Below are positions 9,641 to 18,483 of a stretch of DNA of 64,000 nt, piece by piece; the stretch's first letter is position 1; each line of letters begins with the position of its first letter. The position numbers were made by a program, and so were the translations under genes. This DNA comes from Archangium gephyra (lineage in GTDB: Bacteria > Myxococcota > Myxococcia > Myxococcales > Myxococcaceae). The stretch covers positions 62,001-126,000 of the forward strand of contig QFQP01000015.1 of NCBI GenBank assembly GCA_003243425.1, read 5' to 3'. The notes beneath the pieces are model-generated. The model saw only the letters and a program-made list of their open reading frames with translations. It had not been told where the DNA came from and ran no database searches.

Positions 9641-9687
9641 CAGGAGGTGGCTGGCCCTCACGCTGGCAAGGCGACTAAGCAGACCTT

Positions 9688-12024
9688 GTGAATCGGCGGC
9701 TGCCCACCCTCTTCTTGCTGTTGATGTCCTGCACGCCGCGGCTTCCCGCGGTGGAAGAACTGGACCCTGCACAGACCCTCGATGTTCCTGACGCCGCCGT
9801 CGCGGACGACAGCGCGTGCGGCGTCTACGCGACGTACCAACGGCTGCGCGACGAGAACCCGGGCCTCCTCGCTCCAACGCCGGTCCGCTATGCCGATGGG
9901 ACGCTCGCGTATCTGCGCGGGCTCCTCCCTCGGCCCGGGGCGCTGGCGAACCGTGTAGCGGTGATGGCGAACAACTGCCGCATCACCACGCTGGACGACG
10001 CCGAGGCCGAGTACCTCGCCAACCACCGCGCTGTCTGGGGCGACATCGCCGTCGAGTCGGCGTGGGACATCGTGCATGAACCGCTGACCGGGCCGCTCGA
10101 CTTCTTCGTGTGGATGCCAGCGCGACCATTCGATCCGGAGCCGCTGCTCGAACAAGTCCGTGCCGTCGTCGGGAACGCCCGGCTCATGACCCAGCCCAGC
10201 ATTCTCTTCTTCACCGCCACGGTCGAGCAGGCCGTGGCCATCAGCGACTTCGAAGGCGTCAACGTCATCATCCTCGACTGGGCGCCGCCCGTCGGAAAGG
10301 GAGCTGTCGCCTTCGATCCAGCTCGCGTGCCGAGCGTCGCCGACTGGTACCCGTCAGGCGTGCTCACCACCCGGTCTGACCAAGCGTTCGCGTCGAACGG
10401 CATCTTTGCCACCGGCGTTCGCGTCGGAATTCAAGAGGCGCTGCGCGGCTGCACGCTCGACTCGACCCATGAAGCTTTCTCTTTGCTGACTGGTCTTCAC
10501 CATGAGGTCGGCGCCTCTGCATGCAGCGTCGGCTGCGCGACGGAATGCGGGGTCGTCAGCGGAAACCCCAACCCCATCTTGAGCGGCGCAGACTGCGTGA
10601 ACAACGAGTGTGTCGATCGACATCTGACTGGCGTCGCCTCGCGCATTGCCTCGACACAGGGCGCGGGCGCCACTGGGCAACCCAGCGGCCCGTTTCACGC
10701 GGCGAAGACAGAACTCTACCTTTCATCATTCGCGAACAATTCGGACCTCGCGTCGCTGGCGGAGAACATCGACAACTACAAGTACTTCGCGCTCGAGGGC
10801 GTGTTCATCGTCAACGAGTCAATTGGTGCGGACGGCGTCACCACCAGCCAGGGCTTCAAGCCCTGGTCAGTTGCCAGCGACTGGGCTGCGCGCAACTACG
10901 GCATCACCATCGTGCGCTCCGCGGGGAACCGCACCGGGAGCGCGTCCACGACCGGCAACTTTGAAACGAGCTGTGCCGGCTACAACAGCCTGTGCGTGGG
11001 GAGCTCCCGATGGAACATGAACCCCCGAGACCCTGCCTTCGCTGTGTGGTCGACCAGCAGTCGGTTTGCCAACCCCTACTGGAACACCGGTGCGGAGCGT
11101 AAAGAGCTCGAAAAGCCAGACCTGCTCGCCGAGGGCGAGTACACGCACGCCGCCATCAGCAAGGGCGTGGACAGGTGGTACTCGTCGCCGGGCGAAGTAG
11201 ACCAATTCGGTACCAGCTTCGCGGCGCCTGTCGTCACCGGCATCGTGGCGCTGCTTCAGGAGCAATGTGGCCGCGGCGGGCCGCTGCCTCCTGCGTATTA
11301 CCGCTCTTTGCTGCGGACCCTGGGAACCTGGGACCGGTCTCGCGCTGAGACGGCTGCACCATTTCAGGGTTTCTCACCCAACACATGCGGCGGCTCGGTC
11401 GTCGCGCCACCGCTCTACCCAGCACCTCACCTTGGCTGCGACCACTACGGAGGTGCCGGCGTCATCAGCACCCGACTCCTCGACGCACGCGCGTGTCCGG
11501 GCACGCAGGTCGAGTGCGAGGGAACGCTCGAAGACCCCTGCGTCGCGAATGGGAGTGGCACCTTGCGCGAGATGGGCAACCAGCCGTCGTGGTTGGAGAC
11601 GGACCCCAAGGAATGGCTCGAGAACTCGACGAGTAGCCAGTCGCTTCGGCAGTCGGGCGCGGGCTTCGCGGCGCTGTACGACTACCCCGCCGGCGCGCGC
11701 GGCATTGACACCCGAATTCGCACCACCTTCTCGTACTACTCGTGCCCCGTTCCGACGCAGCCCGCCTCCACGCTGGCACCATCGAACAACCTCGACGTGG
11801 TGCTCTGGGGTCGTCGAACCGGCAGCGCGACCGACGAAATCGTCTTCGCCGCCGAGGCACTCCACGAGACCAACGAAGGCTTCGATGTCACGCTTCGTGC
11901 TGATTACGACACGCTTTTTCTCGCGGTGCTCGGGCCAAGCACGCTGGCGGGTTGTATCGATGCAGACAACAACCCCACCTCCGGTGAGCCGTTCTGGTGG
12001 TGGACCATGTGGGGGAAGCCATGA
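9688..12024 (+). CDS. S8 (subtilisin-like) protease lipoprotein with altered catalytic Asp site
   Basis: A 778-residue exported lipoprotein: the signal peptide ends in the lipobox LLLMSC (Cys15). A long N-terminal part of about 220 residues is followed by an S8-type core. Catalytic His312 lies in DRHLTGVASRI, oxyanion Asn376 in IVNESIG, the typical SAGN motif follows, and nucleophile Ser510 lies in FGTSFAAPVVTG. At the position of the catalytic Asp (family AVIDTG) the sequence reads VGIQEA, that is Gln249-Glu250. The C-terminal 250 residues are rich in Cys pairs and have no family match. The start is GTG. Its stop overlaps the next start as ATGA, so the two are translationally coupled. Confidence 0.82.
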   Translation: MNRRLPTLFLLLMSCTPRLPAVEELDPAQTLDVPDAAVADDSACGVYATYQRLRDENPGLLAPTPVRYADGTLAYLRGLLPRPGALANRVAVMANNCRITTLDDAEAEYLANHRAVWGDIAVESAWDIVHEPLTGPLDFFVWMPARPFDPEPLLEQVRAVVGNARLMTQPSILFFTATVEQAVAISDFEGVNVIILDWAPPVGKGAVAFDPARVPSVADWYPSGVLTTRSDQAFASNGIFATGVRVGIQEALRGCTLDSTHEAFSLLTGLHHEVGASACSVGCATECGVVSGNPNPILSGADCVNNECVDRHLTGVASRIASTQGAGATGQPSGPFHAAKTELYLSSFANNSDLASLAENIDNYKYFALEGVFIVNESIGADGVTTSQGFKPWSVASDWAARNYGITIVRSAGNRTGSASTTGNFETSCAGYNSLCVGSSRWNMNPRDPAFAVWSTSSRFANPYWNTGAERKELEKPDLLAEGEYTHAAISKGVDRWYSSPGEVDQFGTSFAAPVVTGIVALLQEQCGRGGPLPPAYYRSLLRTLGTWDRSRAETAAPFQGFSPNTCGGSVVAPPLYPAPHLGCDHYGGAGVISTRLLDARACPGTQVECEGTLEDPCVANGSGTLREMGNQPSWLETDPKEWLENSTSSQSLRQSGAGFAALYDYPAGARGIDTRIRTTFSYYSCPVPTQPASTLAPSNNLDVVLWGRRTGSATDEIVFAAEALHETNEGFDVTLRADYDTLFLAVLGPSTLAGCIDADNNPTSGEPFWWWTMWGKP

Positions 12025-12404
12025 AGACGACACTCACCATCGCGCTGTGCGCATGCATCATCGGCTGCACACCACCAGTGCCGTCTTCAGATGCGGGTGT
12101 CGACGCCGGCCTCGACAGCGTCGTCCCCTACGAAGTCCTCGACGGAGGCCTGTACAAATTCCTCGATGGTCGCGGTCGCTCCTGTGACGACGCCTGCGGC
12201 GAACTCGGGCTCGACTGTCAAGGTGCCTTCCACAATGGCCGCCGCATCCAGGGGCTCTACGACTACGGCGAATGCCAGGGCCCAGCCGAGTGCGCCAAAG
12301 ACTGGTCCGGCAATGGGTGGTGCGATGGCGATCTCAACAAACCTCCGTTGCCCATGCAGTGGATGGCCTGCGGCTGCCTGCCCTTCCGCGACGCGGGCCC
12401 TTGA
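12021..12404 (+). CDS. Small Cys-rich lipoprotein coupled to the S8 protease gene
   Basis: A 127-residue predicted lipoprotein (signal MKTTLTIALCACIIGC, lipobox IIGC). The mature part has an Asp/Ala/Gly linker (SSDAGVDAGL) and then a compact Cys-rich domain (CDDACGELGLDC, GECQGPAECAKDW, GWCDGDL, ACGCLPF) with about nine cysteines and several Trp, suggesting a disulfide-bonded fold. Family unknown. The start codon lies inside the stop of the protease gene (ATGA), and this fixes the start. The tight coupling suggests it is a partner, inhibitor or substrate of that protease. Confidence 0.75.
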   Translation: MKTTLTIALCACIIGCTPPVPSSDAGVDAGLDSVVPYEVLDGGLYKFLDGRGRSCDDACGELGLDCQGAFHNGRRIQGLYDYGECQGPAECAKDWSGNGWCDGDLNKPPLPMQWMACGCLPFRDAGP

Positions 12405-12654
12405 ACGCCCGCTTCGCGGCCACTGAGCCCGAATTCGTGGTGCTGCGCGTAACGAGCGCGAAGCTGGTGAGGCGAATGACGGCGACACTCGCCTCGCCGC
12501 CTGGCTCAAGTCCATGCACGCGCTGATCAACCGCGCTTCATGATGCCGTGTCGGTGGTATCGCCACGTCGTGACCGACCGTGCGCCCCACGCTCAGTAGC
12601 CCGACACGAAACGTTCCCGCCGCATCGAAGTTTGGTCGTTCCTATTCACCGCGC

Positions 12655-13779
12655 ATGACCATCGCGCGCAGAGACCTTCTCCTCGGAGCTGCAGCTTCTA
12701 CCCTCGGCCTCAAGGCGCTCGCCGCTGGCGAAGTGAGGCCCACGCGCGGACCGACCTCGAATCGCCCGCTGCCGACGGACACGAAGGCGGCGCGCTACCG
12801 CCCCAGCACGAGGCTCGGGCTCGGCGGTGTGGCCATCGGCAACGGCTTCGCGCCAGCGACCGACGAGCAGACGCTCGCCACGCTCGAGGCGGCATGGAAG
12901 TCCGGTGTGCGCTACTTCGATACCTCGCCCTTCTATGGCTACGGGCTGAGTGAGCGTCGCTTCGGCGCGTTTCTGCACGGCAAGAAGCCCGACGAGTACG
13001 TGGTCTCGACGAAGGTCGGTCGCATCTTCACCGCGTCGCAGAAGGCGCCTGCGCCCTCGCAGTGGAAGGACCCTGCGTGGTTCGAGTACCGCTACGACTA
13101 CAGCGCCGATGCCGTGCGCCGCTCGATTGAAGACTCGTTGCAGCGGCTGGGGGTCTCGCGCATCGACGTGGTGTTCGTGCACGACCTCGCGCCCAGCAAC
13201 CGCGACTTCAAGAAGGGCGAGTACGAGGCGCACTTCGCGGTGGCGCAGAAAGGCGCGTTCGCGGCGCTGACGAAGCTGCGCGACGAGAAGGTCATCGACG
13301 CGTGGGGCCTCGGCGTGAACGACCCCGAGCCGGCGCTCAAGGCGCTCGAGGTCGCCGACCCCGACATCTTCCTGCTGGCCACGCAGTACTCACTCGACTC
13401 GCACCAGCGCGCGCTCGAGGAGACGTTTCCGGCGCTCGAGAAGAAGAAGGTCTCGGTGGTGGTCGGTGCGCCGCTCAACGCCGGCTGGCTCGCGGGGCGT
13501 GACCGCTACAACTACGACGGCAAGATTCCCGACGGTGCGAAGAAGAAGCGTGAGCGCATGACGGCGATTGCGGATCAGCACGGCATCGACCTGCGCACCG
13601 CGGCGCTGCAGTTCTGCAATGCGCACCCGGTCGTGTCGGCGGTGATCCCCGGCGCGCGTACGCCTGATCAGGCCGAAGCCAACGCGAAGTCGTACGCGGT
13701 GAACGTGCCCGAGGCGTTCTGGGCAGCGCTCAAGAATGAAGGGCTCATCGCGAAGGAAGCGCCGACGCCAAAGTCGTGA
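12655..13779 (+). CDS. Tat-exported aldo/keto reductase (D-threo-aldose 1-dehydrogenase-like)
   Basis: NAD(P)-dependent oxidoreductase of 374 residues. The N-terminus MTIARRDLLLGAAASTLGLKALA is a twin-arginine signal, so the enzyme is probably exported folded with cofactor. The AKR tetrad is present: Asp and Tyr in FDTSPFYGYGLSE, Lys in VVSTKVGR, His in VVFVHDLAP. Strand order and the RSIEDSLQRLGVSRIDVV segment resemble the D-threo-aldose/L-fucose dehydrogenase branch. Upstream in-frame codons exist, but the ATG preceding the RR motif is the sensible start. The 250 bases before it carry nothing recognisable. Confidence 0.9.
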   Translation: MTIARRDLLLGAAASTLGLKALAAGEVRPTRGPTSNRPLPTDTKAARYRPSTRLGLGGVAIGNGFAPATDEQTLATLEAAWKSGVRYFDTSPFYGYGLSERRFGAFLHGKKPDEYVVSTKVGRIFTASQKAPAPSQWKDPAWFEYRYDYSADAVRRSIEDSLQRLGVSRIDVVFVHDLAPSNRDFKKGEYEAHFAVAQKGAFAALTKLRDEKVIDAWGLGVNDPEPALKALEVADPDIFLLATQYSLDSHQRALEETFPALEKKKVSVVVGAPLNAGWLAGRDRYNYDGKIPDGAKKKRERMTAIADQHGIDLRTAALQFCNAHPVVSAVIPGARTPDQAEANAKSYAVNVPEAFWAALKNEGLIAKEAPTPKS

Positions 13780-13797
13780 TGTCTTCGCCACGTGGAG

Positions 13798-14070
13798 ATG
13801 GCGGTGTCGATGGTGGTGCTGGCGGCGTTCTCGTCGTGCTGGTCGGAGGATTGGATCATCACCGACCACCGAGGCGGCGGACCGAAGACGTTCTACGGGC
13901 GCACGGTCAACTTCGACGGCAGCGAGCTCACGTCCAGTGGTCTGCCTGGCGTCGAACTTCGTGACCTCACCGTCTTCGCGTGGACCGATTCAGACCGCAC
14001 GCGTGCGTGTGAATTGAAGTGCTCGCCCGAAGAGAGCGACACCGTGGTCACCCTCACCCGCCGCAATTGA
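13798..14070 (+). CDS. Small putative lipoprotein, unknown function
   Basis: About 90 residues: a short hydrophobic leader (MVVLAAFSSC) with a weak lipobox, then a polar domain with GGGPKTFYGRTVNFDG and two Cys (ACELKCSP). No family recognised. The first ATG directly abuts GGAG, while an ATG four codons later has GGAG 12 bases upstream, so the start is uncertain. After the TGA stop the same frame reads PWVYEIEFNP before a second TGA, so the protein may once have been longer. Confidence 0.45.
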   Translation: MAVSMVVLAAFSSCWSEDWIITDHRGGGPKTFYGRTVNFDGSELTSSGLPGVELRDLTVFAWTDSDRTRACELKCSPEESDTVVTLTRRN

Positions 14071-14125
14071 CCCTGGGTCTACGAGATCGAGTTCAACCCG
14101 TGAGTTGATCAGGAGCCTCGTGCAC

Positions 14126-14521
14126 ATGACCCGGTTCACGCGTGTGGTGGTCGTCGCCTACCTGCTGTTCAACGTCGCCATCGTGTTCTCGCTGTACTTC
14201 GCGCCCGGCTCGCTCGACGCGCAGTACCGCGGCACCGCGCCCATCACGCCGACGCGTGAGTTTCTCTGGGCGAGCTCAGGGAATCTTCACGTCTTCCTCA
14301 TCGCCGCGACCGCGCCCACGTTGTGGATGAAGCACGCGAGCGAGCGGCGGTACCTGATCTCCGCGAACGCGGGCGTGTACCTCCTCGATGCGTTCACGCA
14401 GTGGCTGTGCTGGGGCAAGCACATCGGCCTCGAGCCGAAGGTGCTGCACACCAACGCGGGCGTGAGCTTCGTGGTCGGCGTGTTGCTGATCATCGCCGCG
14501 CTCCGCGACCGCGAGACGTGA
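14126..14521 (+). CDS. Small four-helix membrane protein
   Basis: A 131-residue protein with four hydrophobic segments (VVVVAYLLFNVAIVFSLYF, NLHVFLIAATAPTLWM, ISANAGVYLLDAFTQWLCW, NAGVSFVVGVLLIIAAL). No known family recognised. The ATG used has AGGAG ten bases upstream; a GTG two codons earlier lies too close to that sequence. It lies 55 bases after the small lipoprotein gene and may be read from the same promoter. Confidence 0.65.
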   Translation: MTRFTRVVVVAYLLFNVAIVFSLYFAPGSLDAQYRGTAPITPTREFLWASSGNLHVFLIAATAPTLWMKHASERRYLISANAGVYLLDAFTQWLCWGKHIGLEPKVLHTNAGVSFVVGVLLIIAALRDRET

Positions 14522-14758
14522 CTTCAGGGGTCGAGCGACGCACGCGAGCCTGGCGACTTGAGCGACCGCTGCGGTTCCAGTCGCCATCTTCGGCTTCGAG
14601 CTGCTGTTCGGCGTCGTAGTTCGCTGACTCGAAGTGGAGCTCGAAGACCAGCCCACGCTCGGCATCGACACGGCCGCTCCACGGCTGCTTCACGATGGCG
14701 TGACCCGCGGGTCAGGGATTCTTCGGGAACCAGATGCGGCTCGTCGTGCGCTGACGGT

Positions 14759-15112
14759 ATGAGTGACGCCGTGAAGCTCACCGAGATTCCGTTCAGCACC
14801 ACCGACTGGTCGACGATTCCTGCCGAGCGTCACGCGGGGACGTCTGGCGAAGCGCTGTGGCGCACGTAGTTCTTCGGCCCCGCCGACAACCGCACGCGCG
14901 TGCGCGTCGTCGAATACTCGCCCGGCTATGTGGCTGATCACTGGTGCTCGAAGGGCCACTTCATCTTCTGCCTCGAAGATTCGATGGAGACCACGCTCGA
15001 TGACGGCCGCGTGGTGCCGCTGCGCGCGGGCATGAGCTACCAGGTCGCCGACGGCGCCGAGGCACATCGCTCGAGCACGAGCACTGGCGCGAAGTTGTTC
15101 ATCGTGGACTGA
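14759..15112 (+). pseudogene. DHCW-motif cupin protein interrupted by an amber codon
   Basis: A 118-codon frame whose second half is a complete cupin-fold sequence with the diagnostic DHCW motif (YVADHWCSKGHFIFCLE), GMSYQVADGAEAHRSS and the terminal TGAKLFIVD. The first half (MSDAVKLTEIPFSTTDWSTI) is the matching N-terminus. A TAG at 14867-14869 separates ALWRT from FFGPADNR. Coding is otherwise intact on both sides with no frameshift, so a single base change (for example CAG to TAG) explains it. It is either a recent nonsense mutation, a sequencing error or a readthrough site. Intact, it would be a small cytoplasmic cupin of unknown role. Confidence 0.85.
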
Positions 15113-15138
15113 AGGCAGCCCGTTTACGTTCTGTCGTC

Positions 15139-15645
15139 ATGACACTGCTTCTGCTCGTCGCGCTCGCGCAGAGCCCGCAGGTTCCGCAGTCACCGGAGGT
15201 CGGCGCGTTCTCCGCGTTCGTCGACCGGCACCTGCTCGTCGCCAACGTCACCTTCAACAGCCTCGAGGTGAAGCAGCACGACCGCGTCTTCCGCGTGGAA
15301 GACGAAGACTTCGAAGAGGCGTTCAAGCTCGTGCCCGAGACGCTGGCGCTGGCGCGTAGCGGCCGCGAGCAGTACCTGCTCTCGAACACGCTGCAGACCA
15401 TCGGGCTGGTGTTTCTCGGCGCTGCCGTGGTGCCAATCGTGCTCACCGTGGTGCTCAGCGGCGCGTTGATTCCACTGCTGATCGCGGCGGCGGGCGGGTT
15501 CGCCGTGAGCCTCGCGTTCTCGGTGATGGCAGGACCCATCGCGCTGGCTGCGCAGGAGAAGCTCTTCTCAGCCGTCGGCTCGTACAACCGCGGGCTGTTG
15601 CGACTGACGCCGCCGCCGCAGGCCCTGACGTTGCTCTGCTTCTGA
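15139..15645 (+). CDS. Membrane protein of unknown function
   Basis: 168 residues: a short N-terminal signal-like segment (MTLLLLVALAQS), a polar region of about 70 residues (EVKQHDRVFRVEDEDFEEAF), then two adjacent hydrophobic hairpin helices (IGLVFLGAAVVPIVLTVVLSG and LLIAAAGGFAVSLAFSVMAG). No family recognised. It converges on jag with 31 bases between the stops; that gap holds no strong hairpin. Confidence 0.65.
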   Translation: MTLLLLVALAQSPQVPQSPEVGAFSAFVDRHLLVANVTFNSLEVKQHDRVFRVEDEDFEEAFKLVPETLALARSGREQYLLSNTLQTIGLVFLGAAVVPIVLTVVLSGALIPLLIAAAGGFAVSLAFSVMAGPIALAAQEKLFSAVGSYNRGLLRLTPPPQALTLLCF

Positions 15646-15676
15646 GCAAGCGAAGGTCCGCTCGCCTCGGGCGGGA

Positions 15677-16366
15677 TTACTCGTCTTCGTCTTCGTCGTC
15701 GTAATCGGGCATCACCTGCTTGCGCGGAATGACCGTCAGCTTCTCGGGCGTCACCGTGAAGCGGCGCCAGTGGCCTTCACCTTCGGCCTTCGCGGTCTGG
15801 CCCTTCACGGCGTCAGCGGCCTGCAGCATCAACGCGCGCTGATCATTCGACAGGCCCATCACCGCGTACACGCGCCCCAGCTTCGCCGACTTCTCCGCGA
15901 GCAACTTGCCGGCAGCGGTGAACAGCGGGTCTGCCGCGGGCTTCAAGGTTCGCTCGTCGACCTTCTTCGAGACCGGCGCCGGTTTTTCCTTCACGGGCGC
16001 GGCTTCCTTCTTCGGCGCTTCCTTCTTCGCGACCGGGGCAGCGGCTTCGACCTTGGCCGGCTTTTCGGGCTTCTCGGCCTGCTGCGCGCGCGGCTCGGGG
16101 AACGAGTTGACGCCCAGGTTCACCCAGCGCCGCGTGGTGTTGGGCCGGTTCACGACCTTGTTCAGCCAGAACTGCACCGAGTCGACGAGGTGGCTGCGCT
16201 TGCCCGCGGTGATGCCCGGCAGCTCACCGTCGAAGTGCACCGCGACGCCCAGCGAGCCGTCGGTCATGTCCTTGAACTCGAGCTTCGCCGGGTACTCCAT
16301 CAACTTGAAGACGTCGGCCAGCAACGTCTCGGTCTGCTCGCGCTTGGTGTCGACGGCCTCGCTCAT
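15677..16366 (-). CDS. jag: Jag/KhpB-like KH-R3H RNA-binding protein
   Basis: 229 residues. Residues 15-88 fit the KH-like fold of Jag (GITAGKRSHLVDSVQFWLNK VVNR standing for the GRRGxTLDALQYLV loop). An Ala/Lys/Pro/Glu-rich linker follows (about 90-150), then a C-terminal segment matching an R3H domain: AVMGLSNDQRALML and AEGEGHWRRF. The RxxxH signature reads R-ALM-L, so the invariant His is missing. The tail is strongly acidic (DYDDEDEDE). The start was fixed by a 4-base ATGA overlap with yidC, which also explains the family call. Jag/KhpB proteins bind RNA and are co-expressed with the YidC insertase. Confidence 0.85.
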   Translation of the reverse strand: MSEAVDTKREQTETLLADVFKLMEYPAKLEFKDMTDGSLGVAVHFDGELPGITAGKRSHLVDSVQFWLNKVVNRPNTTRRWVNLGVNSFPEPRAQQAEKPEKPAKVEAAAPVAKKEAPKKEAAPVKEKPAPVSKKVDERTLKPAADPLFTAAGKLLAEKSAKLGRVYAVMGLSNDQRALMLQAADAVKGQTAKAEGEGHWRRFTVTPEKLTVIPRKQVMPDYDDEDEDE

Positions 16367-18138
16367 TTCGCGGCTCCCGGAACTGCGGGCCCGGCTTCCT
16401 TGCTCGCCAGATACCGGCGCAGCGCGAACTGCTGAACGATGGAGAGCAGGTTGTTGGTGAAGATGTAGAGCGCCAGACCCGCGGGGTAGTTCATCATGAT
16501 GGCGGTGAAGAACACCGGCATCACCCAGGTCATGAGCAGCGCCTGCTGCTTGTCCATCATCTGAGGCTGCAGACGCTGGGTGACGATCATCGTGACGCCG
16601 AGCAGCAGCGGCAGGATGTACGTCGGGTCTTTGGTCGTCAGGTTGCTCCACACGCCGAAGAACGGCTCGCCGTAGAGCTCGTACGAGGTGCGCAGCGTGG
16701 TGAAGAGCGCGGCCCAGATGGGCAGCTGAACGAGCATCGGCAGGCAGCCACCGAGCGGGTTCATCTTCGCCTCCTGGTACAGCTTCATCATCTCGAGGTT
16801 CTGCTTCTCGCGATCATCCGGGTGCTTCTTCCGGATCTCCTCCATCTTGGGCTGGAGCTTCTTCATCGCCTCGGCGCTGACCATGGCCTTGTGCGTGAGC
16901 GGCAGCAGCAGCACCTTCACCATCACCGTGAGCAGGATGATGGCCACGCCCCAGTTGCCGACCAGGTTCTGGAAGAAGCGCAGGAAGAAGATGAGGATCT
17001 TGCAGATGAACGCCCACAGGCCGAAGTCGACGGTCTTCTCGAGGCGGGCATCGAAGCCGCTGGCGTCGAGGTTCTGCAGCATCGACAGGTCCTTGGGGCC
17101 CATGAAGACGTTGAAGGTGCGCGTCATGCTCTCGCCGGGCTGCAGCGTGAGGGGCATGAACATCGCGGCTTCGCGCTGATTGGGCTTGGCGGTCACCACG
17201 CAGCGGCCGGTGACGGCGGCGTCTTTGGGCCACAGCACGGTGAGGAAGTACTGCTGGTCGATGCCCACGAACGAGAGCGCGCCCTGCTTCTCTTCGGCCC
17301 ACTCGGGCTCACCCGACGAGAACCAGCCCTTGGAGGGCGGCGTCTTGCGGAGCACGTCGTCATCGTGACGGCACAGCACCGAGGCCTGGTTGCCGATGCC
17401 GCCGAACATCGACGGCGCTTCCTCCGCGCCCACGTCGATGGAGCGCACGGTGTGCACGCCCAGCTCACCCTGCTGCGCGGAGCCGCTCACGTTCTTGACG
17501 GTGACGCCCAGCTCACTGACGTACGGCGTGGGGTCGGTGTCGTGCGGCGGCTTCTGGTTCCACGTGAAGGTGCGCGTGACCTCCCACACGCCCTGGCGCG
17601 TCTTGAAGACCACCTTCTCGGGCGTCTCTTCGACCACCTCGTAGCGGGCCAGGCGCGTGACCGGGTTGGCGCCGGTGATGGAGAGGCCCAGGTTGGGCGA
17701 AGTGCCCAGCACCGGGCGCGCGAGGTTCATGTGCGGCGCGGGCTCGAACTTCTTGCCGAACAGCTTCTGCCAGCCCTCGGCGATGGTCAGGTGCTTCTCT
17801 TCACGCTCGCGCTCACCGGTGAGCTCGGCGCTGACGAGACCGGCGCCTTCAGTGGTGAACACCATCCTGGTGGTGGGGCGGTCGATCTTGATTTCGCGCA
17901 GCGCGGCTTCGGCGGGCGGCGGTTCTGAAGGCGCGATTTCCGCGACGCCACCGTCTTCGAGCACCGCGGGAGGCGGCGCCGCGGCGACTGCGGTGCCACC
18001 GTCGACGACGAACTCCACGCCTGCATCCATCGCGGCGAGCTCGGCTTCGGCCTGCGGCTTCCAGATGAAGTTGGTCCACACGAGCGTGAGCCCGAAGGAC
18101 AGCGCGATGGCGAGGAGGAGACGCTTCTGTTGATCCAT
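16363..18138 (-). CDS. yidC: Membrane protein insertase YidC
   Basis: 591 residues, typical of Gram-negative YidC. An N-terminal membrane helix (LLLAIALSFGLTLVWTNFIW) is followed by a Pro/Ala-rich linker and a large periplasmic P1 domain to about residue 350. Then comes the conserved Oxa1-type core: AIILLTVMVKVLLLPLTHKAM, the cytoplasmic hairpin KLQPKMEEIRKKHPDDREKQ, MNPLGGCLPMLVQLPIWAAL and the final helices. It inserts inner-membrane proteins alone or with Sec. It lies three bases after yidD in the leftward rpmH operon, as in most bacteria. Confidence 0.98.
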   Translation of the reverse strand: MDQQKRLLLAIALSFGLTLVWTNFIWKPQAEAELAAMDAGVEFVVDGGTAVAAAPPPAVLEDGGVAEIAPSEPPPAEAALREIKIDRPTTRMVFTTEGAGLVSAELTGEREREEKHLTIAEGWQKLFGKKFEPAPHMNLARPVLGTSPNLGLSITGANPVTRLARYEVVEETPEKVVFKTRQGVWEVTRTFTWNQKPPHDTDPTPYVSELGVTVKNVSGSAQQGELGVHTVRSIDVGAEEAPSMFGGIGNQASVLCRHDDDVLRKTPPSKGWFSSGEPEWAEEKQGALSFVGIDQQYFLTVLWPKDAAVTGRCVVTAKPNQREAAMFMPLTLQPGESMTRTFNVFMGPKDLSMLQNLDASGFDARLEKTVDFGLWAFICKILIFFLRFFQNLVGNWGVAIILLTVMVKVLLLPLTHKAMVSAEAMKKLQPKMEEIRKKHPDDREKQNLEMMKLYQEAKMNPLGGCLPMLVQLPIWAALFTTLRTSYELYGEPFFGVWSNLTTKDPTYILPLLLGVTMIVTQRLQPQMMDKQQALLMTWVMPVFFTAIMMNYPAGLALYIFTNNLLSIVQQFALRRYLASKEAGPAVPGAAK

Positions 18139-18141
18139 TGA

Positions 18142-18483
18142 TCAGCTCTTGGAATCGGGGGCGAGCACCGCCGCGAGCGACGGGTGCGGAGGAGCCTTGA
18201 GGCGGGCCGCGATGTCCGGCGACGACGCCTCGAGAACTTCGATGGCGGTCTTCCCGTCGCGAGGAGGCACGGGGTCGAGACCGCCGGGGTTGAAGGGGTG
18301 GCAACGGGTGACCCGGCGTGCGGCGAGCCACGTGCCTTTCACCGGGCCGTGCACCGAAATCGCACCCATGGCGTACACGCTGCACGAGGGGTGAAAGCGG
18401 CACATGGGCGGGAGCAGCGGGCTCAAGAACGCCTTGTAGAGGCGCAGCGGCACCAGCAGCAGCTGCACCAGGAGCGCTCTCAT
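18142..18483 (-). CDS. yidD: Membrane protein insertion efficiency factor YidD
   Basis: 113 residues with the family core: LYKAFLSPLLPPMCRFHPSCSVYAMGAISVHG, including the PxCRFxPSCSxYA signature, followed by RVTRCHPFNPGGLDPVP. An amphipathic N-terminus associates it with the inner membrane near YidC. Its start overlaps the end of rnpA by four bases. The roughly 35 residues after the conserved core (TAIEVLEASSPDIAARLK) are longer than in short homologues. Confidence 0.97.
   Translation of the reverse strand: MRALLVQLLLVPLRLYKAFLSPLLPPMCRFHPSCSVYAMGAISVHGPVKGTWLAARRVTRCHPFNPGGLDPVPPRDGKTAIEVLEASSPDIAARLKAPPHPSLAAVLAPDSKS

Noticed and set aside
14490..14693. Minus-strand frame starting MKQPWSGRVDAERGLVFELH
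   Set aside because: Protein-like for about 40 residues, then it runs into low complexity antisense to the small membrane protein. No family or start signal; possibly a tiny relic.
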